In this document: positions 35,650 through 45,008 of the stretch, one piece after another
How positions within the stretch are numbered: the stretch's first letter is position 1
Layout: each line of letters begins with the position of its first letter
Assembly (NCBI GenBank): GCA_036651815.1
Contig: JAVVXB010000011.1
Coordinates: 14,388-78,387, forward strand
Source: JAVVXB01 sp036651815
GTDB taxonomy: Bacteria; Bacillota; Clostridia; Christensenellales; CAG-138
Direction of reading: 5' to 3'
Length of the DNA: 64,000 bases
Notes under the pieces: model-generated
The model's database searches: none
Told to the model about the DNA's origin: nothing
The model's input: the letters and a program-made list of their open reading frames with translations, nothing else
Translations under genes and position numbers: made by a program

Positions 35650-37782
35650 ATGAGTGTATTAACAGATCTGATCTATGCAGGTTCTAATGCAGTTGCCGGA
35701 CTCACGGAGGGTGCGGTGAACGACGCCATAGCAAAATATGGCGCTGAACAAAAGGTTGCTTTCCCTGACACGGCCTACTTCTTTCCAACCATCTTTGCCG
35801 CAACGGGCGTCAAGGTAACGAAACTTGGTGACCTACCCGCCTGCGTTGGCGTACTCAAAAGTCTGATTTCAAACAAAGAAGACCTCGGAGAAGCGCTGAA
35901 TGCAGGCCTTGCGACCGCCGTCGGTGCGGAAATTATTGAAGGTCTCAAGTATGTTGGCGGAGCGACCCCCTATGCAAACGAGGGTGGCATCGGTTTCGTA
36001 CCCGATCCCATCATCCGTTCTCTGGGCGTTCCCCTCGTCACCGGAGATATCCCCGGCGTAGCCGTTGTATTGGGCAAAGCGGAAAATTCAAAGGACGTGG
36101 CCAAGGTGGTCAAGGATTATCAATCCAAGGGCATCCTGACCTTTCTCATTGGTGATGTAATCGACCAAATTAATGCAGAGGGCGTAAAAGTTGGTCTTGA
36201 GTTCCGCGTGGTACCTTTGGGTCATGACGTAACCGCCGTCATCCATGTTGTCACCGTGGCTATTCGTGCTGCACTGATTTTCGGCGCAGTGCCGGCTGGC
36301 GATCTTGGTGCGCTGCTTGCCTACACCAAGGCTCGCGTGCCAGCGTTTGTCAATACTTTTGGTGCACTGAATGAAGTGGTTGTATCTGCGGGCGCAGGTG
36401 CAATAGCGTTGGGCTTTCCCGTCATTGTGGACGTGGATCTGGGAGAGAATCAGGTTCCCGGTGCGCTTGTCTCTGTGACAGATCATGAGGACACCGTTAA
36501 AACATCGCTAGAGCTGCGCAACATCAAGATAAAATCCAAGGATTTACCGATTCCTGTGGCATTTGCTGCTGCGTTTGAAGGCGAAATCATCCGTAAGAAC
36601 GATATGTATGCTGAATTTAGTTCCACAAAGAATCCAACCTGCGAAATTGTGTTGATGCGGGATGCAGCAACTATTACCGATCACCAAATTCAGGTGATTG
36701 GTCCAGATCTGGATGGAGACGCACCGTTGCAGTTGCCTCTTGCCACCTACGTGGAAGTTTGCGGTGCCAAGATGCAGTCTGACTTTGAACCGGTCATTGA
36801 GCGGAAGATTCACCACTGGTTCAACTACATGGAAGGTGTGATGCACACCGGCCAACGCAACCTTTTCCGCATCCGCGTCAGCTTTGAAGCAAAGGAAAAA
36901 GGTCTGAAACTGAAAGATTTCGGTGAAGTGCTGTACCACATGATCATGGATGAGTTTGACAGCGTGGTCGATAAATGCCAGATCACTCTGATTACCGACA
37001 AAACCAAGGTTGAGGAGATTCTTGCAAAGGAAGCCATGCCACGTTACAATGCCCGCGATGACCGTCTCGCCGCCATGACAGATGAGAGCGTAGATACGTT
37101 CTATACCTGCATTCTGTGTCAGTCCTTCGCACCATCCCACTGCTGCGTGGTCACGCCTGAACGTCTTGGCCTGTGCGGTGCCGTTTCGTGGTTGGATGCA
37201 AAGGCCACCAAGGAGCTTACCCCCACCGGCCCTTGCCAGCCCATTGCCAAGATTGGCTGCATGGACGAAAAGAAGGGTGCATACACCGAAGTCAACCGAA
37301 TCGTTAAGGACGCTACCCACGGTGCGGTTGAACAGGTTACCCTGTATTCCCTGCTGGAAGACCCGATGACAAGCTGCGGTTGCTTCGAATGCATCTGCGG
37401 AATCATGCCGGAATCCAACGGTGTCGTCATCGTCAACCGCGAGTATAAAGGCATGACCCCCACCGGTATGACCTTTGGTGAGTTAGCCAGCATGACGGGC
37501 GGTGGTGTACAGACCCCCGGTTTCATGGGACATGGTCGCCACTTTATCGCTAGCAAAAAGTTCATCAGCGCCGAAGGCGGACTTGAGCGGATTGTATGGA
37601 TGCCTAAGGAACTCAAGGATGACGTTGCTTCCCGCTTGAACAAAACCGCCAAAGAAATTTATGGCATTGATAACTTCTCAGATATGATCTGTGACGAAAG
37701 CATTGCCACTGATTCCGAGGCCGTCATGGCGTTCCTGTCCAGCAAGGGTCATCCTGCGTTGAACATGGAGCCCTTGATGTAA
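35650..37782 (+). CDS. acsB: acetyl-CoA synthase (CODH/ACS alpha subunit)
   Basis: This enzyme joins CO, a methyl group from CFeSP and CoA to acetyl-CoA at the nickel-iron A cluster. The 710-aa product has all A-cluster ligands: C487, C490, C499 and C509 bind the 4Fe-4S cubane, and C490, C576 and C578 (with G577 between) bind the proximal and distal metals. The spacing is the same as in Moorella AcsB (506/509/518/528 and 595/597) with an offset of 19. The N-terminal CODH-contact domain is present. No acsA (CODH beta) is encoded next to it. The 123 bp upstream hold an AAGGAGG site and no other clear feature. Confidence 0.96.
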   Translation: MSVLTDLIYAGSNAVAGLTEGAVNDAIAKYGAEQKVAFPDTAYFFPTIFAATGVKVTKLGDLPACVGVLKSLISNKEDLGEALNAGLATAVGAEIIEGLKYVGGATPYANEGGIGFVPDPIIRSLGVPLVTGDIPGVAVVLGKAENSKDVAKVVKDYQSKGILTFLIGDVIDQINAEGVKVGLEFRVVPLGHDVTAVIHVVTVAIRAALIFGAVPAGDLGALLAYTKARVPAFVNTFGALNEVVVSAGAGAIALGFPVIVDVDLGENQVPGALVSVTDHEDTVKTSLELRNIKIKSKDLPIPVAFAAAFEGEIIRKNDMYAEFSSTKNPTCEIVLMRDAATITDHQIQVIGPDLDGDAPLQLPLATYVEVCGAKMQSDFEPVIERKIHHWFNYMEGVMHTGQRNLFRIRVSFEAKEKGLKLKDFGEVLYHMIMDEFDSVVDKCQITLITDKTKVEEILAKEAMPRYNARDDRLAAMTDESVDTFYTCILCQSFAPSHCCVVTPERLGLCGAVSWLDAKATKELTPTGPCQPIAKIGCMDEKKGAYTEVNRIVKDATHGAVEQVTLYSLLEDPMTSCGCFECICGIMPESNGVVIVNREYKGMTPTGMTFGELASMTGGGVQTPGFMGHGRHFIASKKFISAEGGLERIVWMPKELKDDVASRLNKTAKEIYGIDNFSDMICDESIATDSEAVMAFLSSKGHPALNMEPLM

Positions 37783-37808
37783 TGAACGAAAGGTTCTACA
37801 AATAATCC

Positions 37809-39737
37809 ATGTATTCAGTCACTTATAAAAACGAGGGCGGCGGGGAAACAACAATCTTCGCCGCCCTTGGTGAAAATTTACTGGAGCTGTCCAAGAAGGC
37901 CAACGTCGCTATCGATGCGCCATGCTCGGGCAATGGCTCCTGCGGAAAATGCCGCATTAAACTGCTCTCCGGCACGGTTGACTCGGAGCAAACACGCCAT
38001 CTGTCGGACAATGAATACGCCGATGGCTGGCGGCTGGCCTGCTTAACCAAGGTTACGGATAACGTGACTGTCCTGGTGCCGGATATCTCAAGCGCCTACA
38101 AGAGCCGAATGAAAGTTGCAGATCTGAGCAGTGGCGCGGAGATTTTGATTTTTGATAGATTGCGTGCGGAACTGCGGCAAGCGGGGCTGTGTTTTAGCAG
38201 CGCTATTACTATGCTTTCACTTACTTTGGATAAACCCACGCTGTCCGACACCATGCCGGATAACGAGCGTATTTGCCGTGCATTGGAACGTGCTCTCTCC
38301 GTGCATACGATCCTTCTCCCCTATTCGGTGCTTCAGAAGCTGCCGGACGTACTGCGAGCAAGTGATTTTTCAGTTCGCTGCGTGATCGAAAAAAACGAAA
38401 CTGGCGCAACCCTTCTGGATCTATTGCACATGGATGACCGTATTCCCGTTTGCGGCTTGGCGATAGATATTGGCACCACCAGCGTCACAGGTATTTTGGT
38501 CAATCTACAAACAGGTGAAATTCTATCCAAAGCATCCGCTGGCAATGGACAGATTCGCTATGGGGCAGATGTCATCAACCGTATTGTGGAACAACAGAAA
38601 AACGGCGGAAAGGATCATCTGCAAACCGCGATTATAGAGGAAACGCTTCTGCCTATGCTCAAGAATCTCTATCAGGCAGCAAACGTGCCCTCTGACCATG
38701 TCTATCATGGTTGCATTGCCGGCAACACAACCATGGAGCATCTGTTGCTTGGCATCAATGCTAACCCTCTGCGAATAGAACCCTATATTCCTACGTTCTT
38801 TGCCTGCGCCCCTATATCAGCGCAAGTGCTACGTCTGCCCGCAAGTGAGGCCGCTACCATCACCCTGGCGCCCAATATTGGAAGCTATGTAGGCGGCGAT
38901 ATCACGGCGGGCACATTGGCAAGTCTCATCTGGCATCGGCAGGAACTTTCGTTGTTCATCGATCTCGGAACAAACGGTGAGTTGGTGTTCGGCAACAAAG
39001 AATTTCTCATGAGTTGCGCCTGTTCAGCTGGGCCTGCGTTCGAAGGCGGCGATATCAGTTGCGGCATGCGCGCGACCGATGGCGCCATCGAGGCTCTCCA
39101 GATTGATGCGGTTTCCATGGAACCGACACTGAGCGTCATTGGCGGCGGTCGACCCATCGGTCTATGTGGCAGCGGCATCATCGATTGTATTGCAGAGCTG
39201 TTTACAGCAGGGATCATCAATGCAAGGGGTCAGTTTGTGCGCGAAGGTGCGCGAATCATGATTGACGAACATGGCTCAGCCTGCTATGTGGTTGCAAATC
39301 GCGATTGTACGGGCAGTCCGCGGGCTGTAACAATTACCGAAGTGGACATCGACAACTTCATCCGCGCAAAAGGCGCGATCTTTTCCGCTATACAGACGAT
39401 GCTTAATTCACTGGATATGGATGTATCGGTCATTGATCGTGTGTATGTAGCCGGGGGAATTGGCAGCGGAATCAACATGGAAAACGCGGTGCGCATCGGC
39501 ATGTTTCCGGATATTGCCCGGGAAAAGTTTCACTACATCGGTAACTCCTCACTTATCGGCGCTTACGCCATGCTGATGAGTATGGATGCCAGGCAAAAAC
39601 TTTCGGAGGTTGCGCGCAGTATGACCTATCTAGAGTTGAGTACCGAGCCACACTATATGGATGCATTTGTAGCCGCATGCTTTTTGCCGCATACTGATAT
39701 GCACCTATTCCCCTCTGTGAAAGGAGTCGAACGTTAA
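37809..39737 (+). CDS. acsV: corrinoid activator with ferredoxin domain (AcsV/RACE type)
   Basis: The 642-aa paralogue of the activator at 27551 reactivates CFeSP by ATP-driven reduction of Co(II). The ferredoxin-like N-terminus (residues 1-90) carries CSGNGSCGKC and a distal LACLTK Cys. The ASKHA portion has AIDIGTTSVTGILVN near residue 218, FIDLGTNGELVFGN, CACSAGPAFEGGDI and VYVAGGIGSGINM. Its position right after acsB is the usual place of acsV/orf7 in acetogen clusters. It starts 26 nt after the acsB stop. Confidence 0.9.
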   Translation: MYSVTYKNEGGGETTIFAALGENLLELSKKANVAIDAPCSGNGSCGKCRIKLLSGTVDSEQTRHLSDNEYADGWRLACLTKVTDNVTVLVPDISSAYKSRMKVADLSSGAEILIFDRLRAELRQAGLCFSSAITMLSLTLDKPTLSDTMPDNERICRALERALSVHTILLPYSVLQKLPDVLRASDFSVRCVIEKNETGATLLDLLHMDDRIPVCGLAIDIGTTSVTGILVNLQTGEILSKASAGNGQIRYGADVINRIVEQQKNGGKDHLQTAIIEETLLPMLKNLYQAANVPSDHVYHGCIAGNTTMEHLLLGINANPLRIEPYIPTFFACAPISAQVLRLPASEAATITLAPNIGSYVGGDITAGTLASLIWHRQELSLFIDLGTNGELVFGNKEFLMSCACSAGPAFEGGDISCGMRATDGAIEALQIDAVSMEPTLSVIGGGRPIGLCGSGIIDCIAELFTAGIINARGQFVREGARIMIDEHGSACYVVANRDCTGSPRAVTITEVDIDNFIRAKGAIFSAIQTMLNSLDMDVSVIDRVYVAGGIGSGINMENAVRIGMFPDIAREKFHYIGNSSLIGAYAMLMSMDARQKLSEVARSMTYLELSTEPHYMDAFVAACFLPHTDMHLFPSVKGVER

Positions 39738-39738
39738 T

Positions 39739-40413
39739 ATGGAACAAAGTCACATAAATCCAGTGAATCACAAGGACGAAATTCCTATGCAATATTATGC
39801 AACCCGTTTTCAAGATGCGGCTCCCCTCACAATCGCCGCGCGTTGCAACGTCCCGTATGATCCCATTACGCAGACTTTTTCGCTGACACTGATCGGTCGT
39901 ACCTTGCGTGTTGCATGGCCAAACTTCGCATTGCTGAACGCCGATGGTACGCCCGTTGCAGATGTCTGCGCACGCACCAGCGCTGCGGCAAAGCTGCTCT
40001 TGATCCGTTACCTGCTGGAGGGAAGGGATGTTTCCGGCACAGGCAAATATCTGGCCTATCGGGAAATGCCGTGGGGCGATGTTTATCAGGCGAATTTTCA
40101 AGGGCGCTGTATTCAGCGACTTGCATTTTCATTCGGGCATAAACTATCTCAATTTGCTGCGGCCATGGAGCAGTTGGGTGCTGAAAAAATACGCTTTGGT
40201 GACATTGGTTTTGATATTCAGTTCTTGAATTGTCACCGATTGCGGCTTGCACTCTGGGCAGGTGACGAGGAATTTCCTCCTTCCTCTCAAATCCTATTTT
40301 CGGATGATTTTCCATTTGCGTTCTCCGCAGAGGATATGGCGGTTGTCGGCGATGTGATCATCAGTACTGTCAAAGAGATGGTTGAATCGGTCACAATGGT
40401 AGACAAATGTTGA
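39739..40413 (+). CDS. DUF3786 protein, last gene of the acs operon
   Basis: The 224-aa cytosolic product matches DUF3786 in its middle part (AKLLLIRYLLEGRDVSGTGK, YREMPWGDVY) and end (SSQILFSDDFPFAFSAEDMA). DUF3786 genes are frequent in acetogens and other corrinoid-using anaerobes near acs or corrinoid genes. Their function is unknown. The gene follows acsV by 1 nt and is closed by the terminator at 40523. ATG 39739 is used; an in-frame ATG at 39787 is an alternative. Confidence 0.8.
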   Translation: MEQSHINPVNHKDEIPMQYYATRFQDAAPLTIAARCNVPYDPITQTFSLTLIGRTLRVAWPNFALLNADGTPVADVCARTSAAAKLLLIRYLLEGRDVSGTGKYLAYREMPWGDVYQANFQGRCIQRLAFSFGHKLSQFAAAMEQLGAEKIRFGDIGFDIQFLNCHRLRLALWAGDEEFPPSSQILFSDDFPFAFSAEDMAVVGDVIISTVKEMVESVTMVDKC

Positions 40414-40522
40414 TATTGATCATATCATGTTATTTTTTTGTTTAAACCTACCAACTTGGCAACAATCGTATTTTAAGAGATATTAACGAACTTTTTCATA
40501 TTTATCAGAAGAATAATCCATT

Positions 40523-40547
40523 AAACCTGTTGTTTCCAACAGGTTTT
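40523..40547 (+). terminator. rho-independent terminator of the acs operon
   Basis: AAACCTGTTG (40523-40532) pairs perfectly with CAACAGGTTT (40537-40546) across a TTTC loop, followed by a T-rich run. It separates the acs operon from the THF riboswitch operon. The AT-rich 110 bp before it hold nothing else visible. Confidence 0.8.
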
Positions 40548-40557
40548 GTGTTATACT
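40530..40557 (+). promoter_or_regulatory. possible promoter of the folate/one-carbon operon
   Basis: TTGTTT (40530-40535) and TATACT (40552-40557) are separated by 16 nt and overlap the terminator hairpin. Transcription would begin about 65 nt before the riboswitch aptamer. Moderate match only. Confidence 0.4.
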
Positions 40558-40629
40558 TCTGTGGGTGTTATTTTAAAACATTCTGAACCATGTTTCTTAT
40601 GTTGTTCTTTCCATGAAAAGCAACAGCAC

Positions 40630-40738
40630 GTAGAGTAGATATTGTGCGTTAAGTGGCTACGGATGGGAAGTCGCCGTTGCACGAAAAACGCAGGCTCGCA
40701 AGAGCCAGGCGTTTGCGGTACAGTATCGCGTCCGCTAC
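40630..40738 (+). promoter_or_regulatory. tetrahydrofolate (THF-I) riboswitch
   Basis: The aptamer is closed by GTAG (40630-40633) with CTAC (40735-40738). It contains the THF-riboswitch core strings GAGTAGAT, GCGTTAAGTG, GGATGGGA with GTCG, ACGAA and GCGTCCGCTAC in order, with an extra hairpin (GGCTCGCAAGAGCC). It precedes a folate transporter gene, the usual target. Downstream, CCTCT (40778-40782) can pair with AGAGG (40803-40807) of the Shine-Dalgarno, which would give translational control; that platform is inferred. Confidence 0.9.
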
Positions 40739-40817
40739 TGCACGAAAGCTGAGCGCCCAAATTGCTAAGCATGACGGCCTCTTATCCGTGTAGTATCAGG
40801 GAGAGGAGGATGTGTAA

Positions 40818-42641
40818 ATGAAAAAAATCACCACTAAAATGCTTGTACTGTGCGCGATGTTTATTGCGTTGCAGGTAGTCCTGTCGAAGTTCCTCATGGT
40901 GCAATTAACGCCATCCATCCGGCTGTCCATTGACAGCGTACCTATTCTTTTGGCAGGTCTGTGGTTTGGGCCATTTGTTGGTGGAATTGTCGGTGGCTTT
41001 GCTGATATTCTTGGCACCATTCTGTTTCCAACAGCTGGGGCCTATTATCCGCCGCTGACATTGGGCTATATTCTTATTGGTATCTTGTCTGGTTTGCTTC
41101 GAAAACGAATTAAGTCCGATGTATCAATCCGGCGTATTGCCACCATCATACTGCCTAGTGAAATCATTGGATCTCTGCTTTGGAAGAGTCTTGCACTCTC
41201 CTGGTTGGTTGGTATTCCATTTACCGGGATACTGGCCATGCGTATCCTTCCAACGCTCAGCATTGCCATGCTAAACACACTGCTTGTATATTGCATCCAC
41301 CGGTTTATCGGCACCCGCATCCTTGCCAAACCTGTTGCAGCAACTATCGAAAAGTCCCCATCTACCCATGCCATGACCTATGCTGAGGCACTCGATTATA
41401 TTCATCACGTAACTTGGCGCGGCAGTAATCTAGGCCTTGAGCGCACTCGTGAGTTGCTTGACCGCGTAGGTCACCCTGAAAAAGGTATGAAAATTATCCA
41501 TGTTGCCGGCACGAACGGAAAAGGTTCAACCGTAGTGATGCTCAGTGCGATTTTACAGCAGTCAGGCTACAAAGTAGGTATGTATACCTCCCCGTATATC
41601 AACCGTTTTAACGAACGTATGGCCATTAATGGTGAGCCCATTGCGGACGATGAATTGGCCATGCTAACCGAGCAATTGAAGCCCGCCGCAGATGTAATGG
41701 CAGATCATCCAACCGAATTTGAGCTCATCACGGTGATTGCCCTGCAATTTTTTCAACGTCATGACTGCGATATTGTCGTGTTGGAGGTCGGAATGGGCGG
41801 TGAGCTGGACAGTACCAACGTGATTGATGTGCCGGAACTTGCCATTATTACAAACATTGGGTTAGATCATACACGAGAACTTGGTCCCACCATAACCGAT
41901 ATCGCAAACGCAAAAGCGGGCATCATCAAAGAGGGCGGCGATGTCGTTATTTATGGCCTGAATGAGGAAGCTGATGCAGTATTTTTCAAAACATGTGAAC
42001 TGCGCCACGCGCACCTTGTTGTGACCGACCATACACAGATTCACAATGTATCGGTGTCCCTGGATCATTTGACGTTTGATTTTGGAGAATATAAGGCGCT
42101 GAATTGCGGATTGATCGGCAGTTATCAGGTTCATAACGCTGCGGTTGTACTGACCGCTGTGGAGTTGCTACGTAAAAAAGGTTGGCAGCTGGCTGAGGCG
42201 GCCGTGCGCGCAGGACTTTCCGGTGTAAAGTGGCCAGCCCGATTTGAAATTTTACAACGGAATCCTCTGTTCATCGCCGACGGCGGACATAATCCACAAG
42301 GCATTGAAGCAGCGATCGATAGCATCCGCATGCATTTCCCCGATCGAAAATTAGTGTTCCTCCTCGGTATTATGGCCGACAAAGATATTCCACATATGAT
42401 CGAACAACTTGGCCCTGTGGCCAAAGAATTCATTACGGTTACTCCAGACAACCCACGCGCAATGCCTGCAGAAGAGCTTGCGGTGCGCCTTTTCGAGCTT
42501 GGTTACACAGCTTCTGCCTGTGAAAACGTGAAGGAAGGCGTTTTGAAATCAATTCAGACCGCTGGAGAAAATGGGATTGTTTGTGCACTTGGTTCCCTGT
42601 ATATGCTGGGAGACGTTCGCGCCTGCCTGCATGTGAAATAA
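40818..42641 (+). CDS. fusion of folate ECF-transporter S component (FolT) and folylpolyglutamate synthase (FolC)
   Basis: The 607-aa product joins two proteins in one frame. Residues 1-170 are a FolT-type S component with about six membrane segments (LLAGLWFGPFVGGIVGG, PPLTLGYILIGILSGLL). Residues 185-607 are a full-length FolC: HVAGTNGKGSTV P-loop near residue 230, TSPYINRFNERM, VLEVGMGGELDSTNV, NIGLDHTRELGPT and DGGHNPQGIEA (usually DGAHNP). Folate entering through the S component could be polyglutamylated at once and so trapped. The shared EcfA/EcfT subunits must be encoded elsewhere. Riboswitch and GAGGAGG site precede the ATG. Confidence 0.92.
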   Translation: MKKITTKMLVLCAMFIALQVVLSKFLMVQLTPSIRLSIDSVPILLAGLWFGPFVGGIVGGFADILGTILFPTAGAYYPPLTLGYILIGILSGLLRKRIKSDVSIRRIATIILPSEIIGSLLWKSLALSWLVGIPFTGILAMRILPTLSIAMLNTLLVYCIHRFIGTRILAKPVAATIEKSPSTHAMTYAEALDYIHHVTWRGSNLGLERTRELLDRVGHPEKGMKIIHVAGTNGKGSTVVMLSAILQQSGYKVGMYTSPYINRFNERMAINGEPIADDELAMLTEQLKPAADVMADHPTEFELITVIALQFFQRHDCDIVVLEVGMGGELDSTNVIDVPELAIITNIGLDHTRELGPTITDIANAKAGIIKEGGDVVIYGLNEEADAVFFKTCELRHAHLVVTDHTQIHNVSVSLDHLTFDFGEYKALNCGLIGSYQVHNAAVVLTAVELLRKKGWQLAEAAVRAGLSGVKWPARFEILQRNPLFIADGGHNPQGIEAAIDSIRMHFPDRKLVFLLGIMADKDIPHMIEQLGPVAKEFITVTPDNPRAMPAEELAVRLFELGYTASACENVKEGVLKSIQTAGENGIVCALGSLYMLGDVRACLHVK

Positions 42642-42676
42642 GCCGCAAGGCAACAATAGTAAAATGGAGGTACACG

Positions 42677-44350
42677 ATGAGCTACAAATCAGACATTGAA
42701 ATTGCACAAGAAACAGAAATGCTTTCCATCACTGAGATTGCAAAAGCAGCCGGCATTGATGAAAAGTACTTGGAGATGTATGGGCGTTATAAGGCAAAAC
42801 TGGACTACAGCCTTTTGAAAGAATCCGATCGCAAAGATGGTAAGCTGGTTCTTGTCACTGCCATTACACCTACGCCTGCCGGCGAAGGCAAAACCACCAC
42901 GACGGTTGGTCTCGCAGATGGTCTTAAACTGATCGGGAAGAATGTCATGGTCGCTCTGCGCGAACCTTCCCTCGGGCCGGTATTTGGTGTCAAGGGCGGC
43001 GCAGCTGGCGGTGGCTATGCGCAGGTTGTCCCCATGGAGGATATCAACCTGCATTTTACCGGTGACTTTCACGCAATCGGAGCTGCTAACAATCTACTTG
43101 CCGCCATGCTTGACAACCACATCTATCAGGGCAACAGTCTGAATATCGATCCAAGACGCATCACATGGCGCCGTTGTGTCGATATGAACGACCGTCAGCT
43201 TCGCTTCGTCACGGACGGTCTTGGCGGTCGCACCAACGGCGTGCCGCGTGAAGATGGCTATGACATCACCGTTGCAAGCGAAATCATGGCAGTTCTCTGT
43301 CTGTCCAGTGATATCAATGATCTAAAGGCTCGCCTTGGCCGCCTGATCGTTGGTTATACCTATGAGGAAAAGCCAGTCACCGCAGGCGATCTGCATGCCG
43401 CAGGCGCCATGGCTGCGCTGCTCAAGGACGCGCTCAAGCCGAATCTCGTGCAGACGCTTGAGCACACACCTGCGTTTGTCCACGGTGGACCGTTCGCCAA
43501 CATCGCTCACGGCTGCAACTCGGTAACCGCCACCAAGATGTCCATGAAGTTGGCAGATTACACCATTACGGAAGCCGGTTTCGGCGCTGATCTCGGCGCA
43601 GAAAAGTTCCTTGATATCAAGTGCCGTATGGCCGGTCTTAAGCCGGATGCAGTCGTTATGGTTGCCACCGTTCGCGCACTCAAACTTCACGGTGGCGTAC
43701 CGAAGGCTGATTTGAACAACGAAAACTTAACGGCCCTTGAAAAAGGGTTACCCAACCTGCTTCAACATGTGCAGAACATAACGGATGTTTACAAACTCCC
43801 CTGCGTAGTCGCCATCAACCGCTTCCCAACTGATTCCGAAGCCGAACTTAAGCTGGTCGAGGACAAGTGCAAAAAATTGGGTGTCAACGTGGCTCTGTCA
43901 GAAGTTTGGGGCAAGGGCGGCAAAGGTGGTATCGAGCTGGCCAAAGAGGTTGTGCGTCTGTGCGACATGCCGAACAACTTCTCCTTTAGCTATGAGTTGG
44001 ATGGTTCCATTGAAGACAAGATCACTGCTATCGTAAAGAAAGTCTATCATGGCGATGATGTAATTCTTGCGCCTTTAGCCAAGAAGCAGGCGGAAACGCT
44101 GACTGCGCTCGGCCTTGGAAATCTGCCAATCTGCATGGCCAAGACCCAGTACAGCTTCTCTGATAATCCAGCGCTGTTGGGTGCGCCAAAGGGCTTCACC
44201 GTCAATGTGCGCAGCCTCAAGGTCAGCGCAGGCGCCGGCTTTATCGTTGCCTTGACCGGCGATATTATGACGATGCCTGGCCTACCCAAGGTTCCGGCAG
44301 CGGAACGTATCGATGTGGACGAAACCGGTAAGATTTCCGGTTTGTTCTAA
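42677..44350 (+). CDS. fhs: formate-tetrahydrofolate ligase
   Basis: This enzyme makes 10-formyl-THF from formate, THF and ATP, the entry to the methyl branch. The 557-aa product has the family length (about 555-560). The TPTPAGEGKTTTT P-loop, EPSLGPVFGVKGGAAGGGYA, LHFTGDFHAIGAANNLL and AGFGADLGAEKFLDIKCR are all conserved. ATG 42677 follows GGAGG; the frame opens further upstream inside folTC but without a site. It lies 35 nt after folTC. Confidence 0.97.
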   Translation: MSYKSDIEIAQETEMLSITEIAKAAGIDEKYLEMYGRYKAKLDYSLLKESDRKDGKLVLVTAITPTPAGEGKTTTTVGLADGLKLIGKNVMVALREPSLGPVFGVKGGAAGGGYAQVVPMEDINLHFTGDFHAIGAANNLLAAMLDNHIYQGNSLNIDPRRITWRRCVDMNDRQLRFVTDGLGGRTNGVPREDGYDITVASEIMAVLCLSSDINDLKARLGRLIVGYTYEEKPVTAGDLHAAGAMAALLKDALKPNLVQTLEHTPAFVHGGPFANIAHGCNSVTATKMSMKLADYTITEAGFGADLGAEKFLDIKCRMAGLKPDAVVMVATVRALKLHGGVPKADLNNENLTALEKGLPNLLQHVQNITDVYKLPCVVAINRFPTDSEAELKLVEDKCKKLGVNVALSEVWGKGGKGGIELAKEVVRLCDMPNNFSFSYELDGSIEDKITAIVKKVYHGDDVILAPLAKKQAETLTALGLGNLPICMAKTQYSFSDNPALLGAPKGFTVNVRSLKVSAGAGFIVALTGDIMTMPGLPKVPAAERIDVDETGKISGLF

Positions 44351-44363
44351 GGGAGTAAAACAA

Positions 44364-44993
44364 ATGGAGTTCAAGACCCTGACAATCGAGGCATTCACGG
44401 ATATACTTGCCAGCAAAGATGCTGTTCCCGGCGGCGGCGGTGCCAGCGCACTCGTCGGCGCGGTTGGAATTGCACTTGGTAACATGGTTGGTTCTTTAAC
44501 CATCGGTAAGAAAAAATATGCTGATGTGGAACCTGAGATCATTGGTCTCATGACGGAATCCGCCAAACTACAAGCAAAATTACTCACACTGATGGATGAG
44601 GATGCCATGGCTTTTTCCCCATTAGCCAAGGCATATGGCCTGCCAAAGGACACAGAAGATCAGCGCGTTGAAAAGGCCAAGATTATGGAAACAGCGCTAC
44701 GCACTGCAACCCAAGTTCCGCTGACCATTATGGAAGTCTGCTGTCAAGCGCTGGATCTGATCGCTGTGTTTGCAGAAAAAGGCAGCACATTGGCCATAAG
44801 CGATGCTGGTGTCGGTGCAACCGTCTGTCGCGCAGCGTTAGAAGGCGCGAGCCTGAATGTGTTTATCAATACAAAATCCATGCAGGATCGTGCATACGCG
44901 GAAACGATTAACGCGCGTGCCAACCAAATGCTTCATAATTATGTGAAGCAGGCCGAAGCAATCTTTGATGATGTGCGCGGTCGGTTCAACTGA
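44364..44993 (+). CDS. fchA: methenyl-THF cyclohydrolase (FchA; formiminotransferase-cyclodeaminase family)
   Basis: The 209-aa product belongs to the FTCD C-terminal family and converts 10-formyl-THF to methenyl-THF. VPGGGGASALVGAVG near residue 22, and AISDAGVGATVCRAALEGA, whose Asp is catalytic in cyclodeaminases, are present. GGGAG lies just before ATG 44364. Placement between fhs and folD supports the cyclohydrolase role over formimino-THF metabolism. The adjacent FolD seems to have lost its own cyclohydrolase lysine, which makes this gene essential to the pathway. Confidence 0.9.
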   Translation: MEFKTLTIEAFTDILASKDAVPGGGGASALVGAVGIALGNMVGSLTIGKKKYADVEPEIIGLMTESAKLQAKLLTLMDEDAMAFSPLAKAYGLPKDTEDQRVEKAKIMETALRTATQVPLTIMEVCCQALDLIAVFAEKGSTLAISDAGVGATVCRAALEGASLNVFINTKSMQDRAYAETINARANQMLHNYVKQAEAIFDDVRGRFN

Positions 44994-45008
44994 GGAGGGC
45001 ACACTAGA

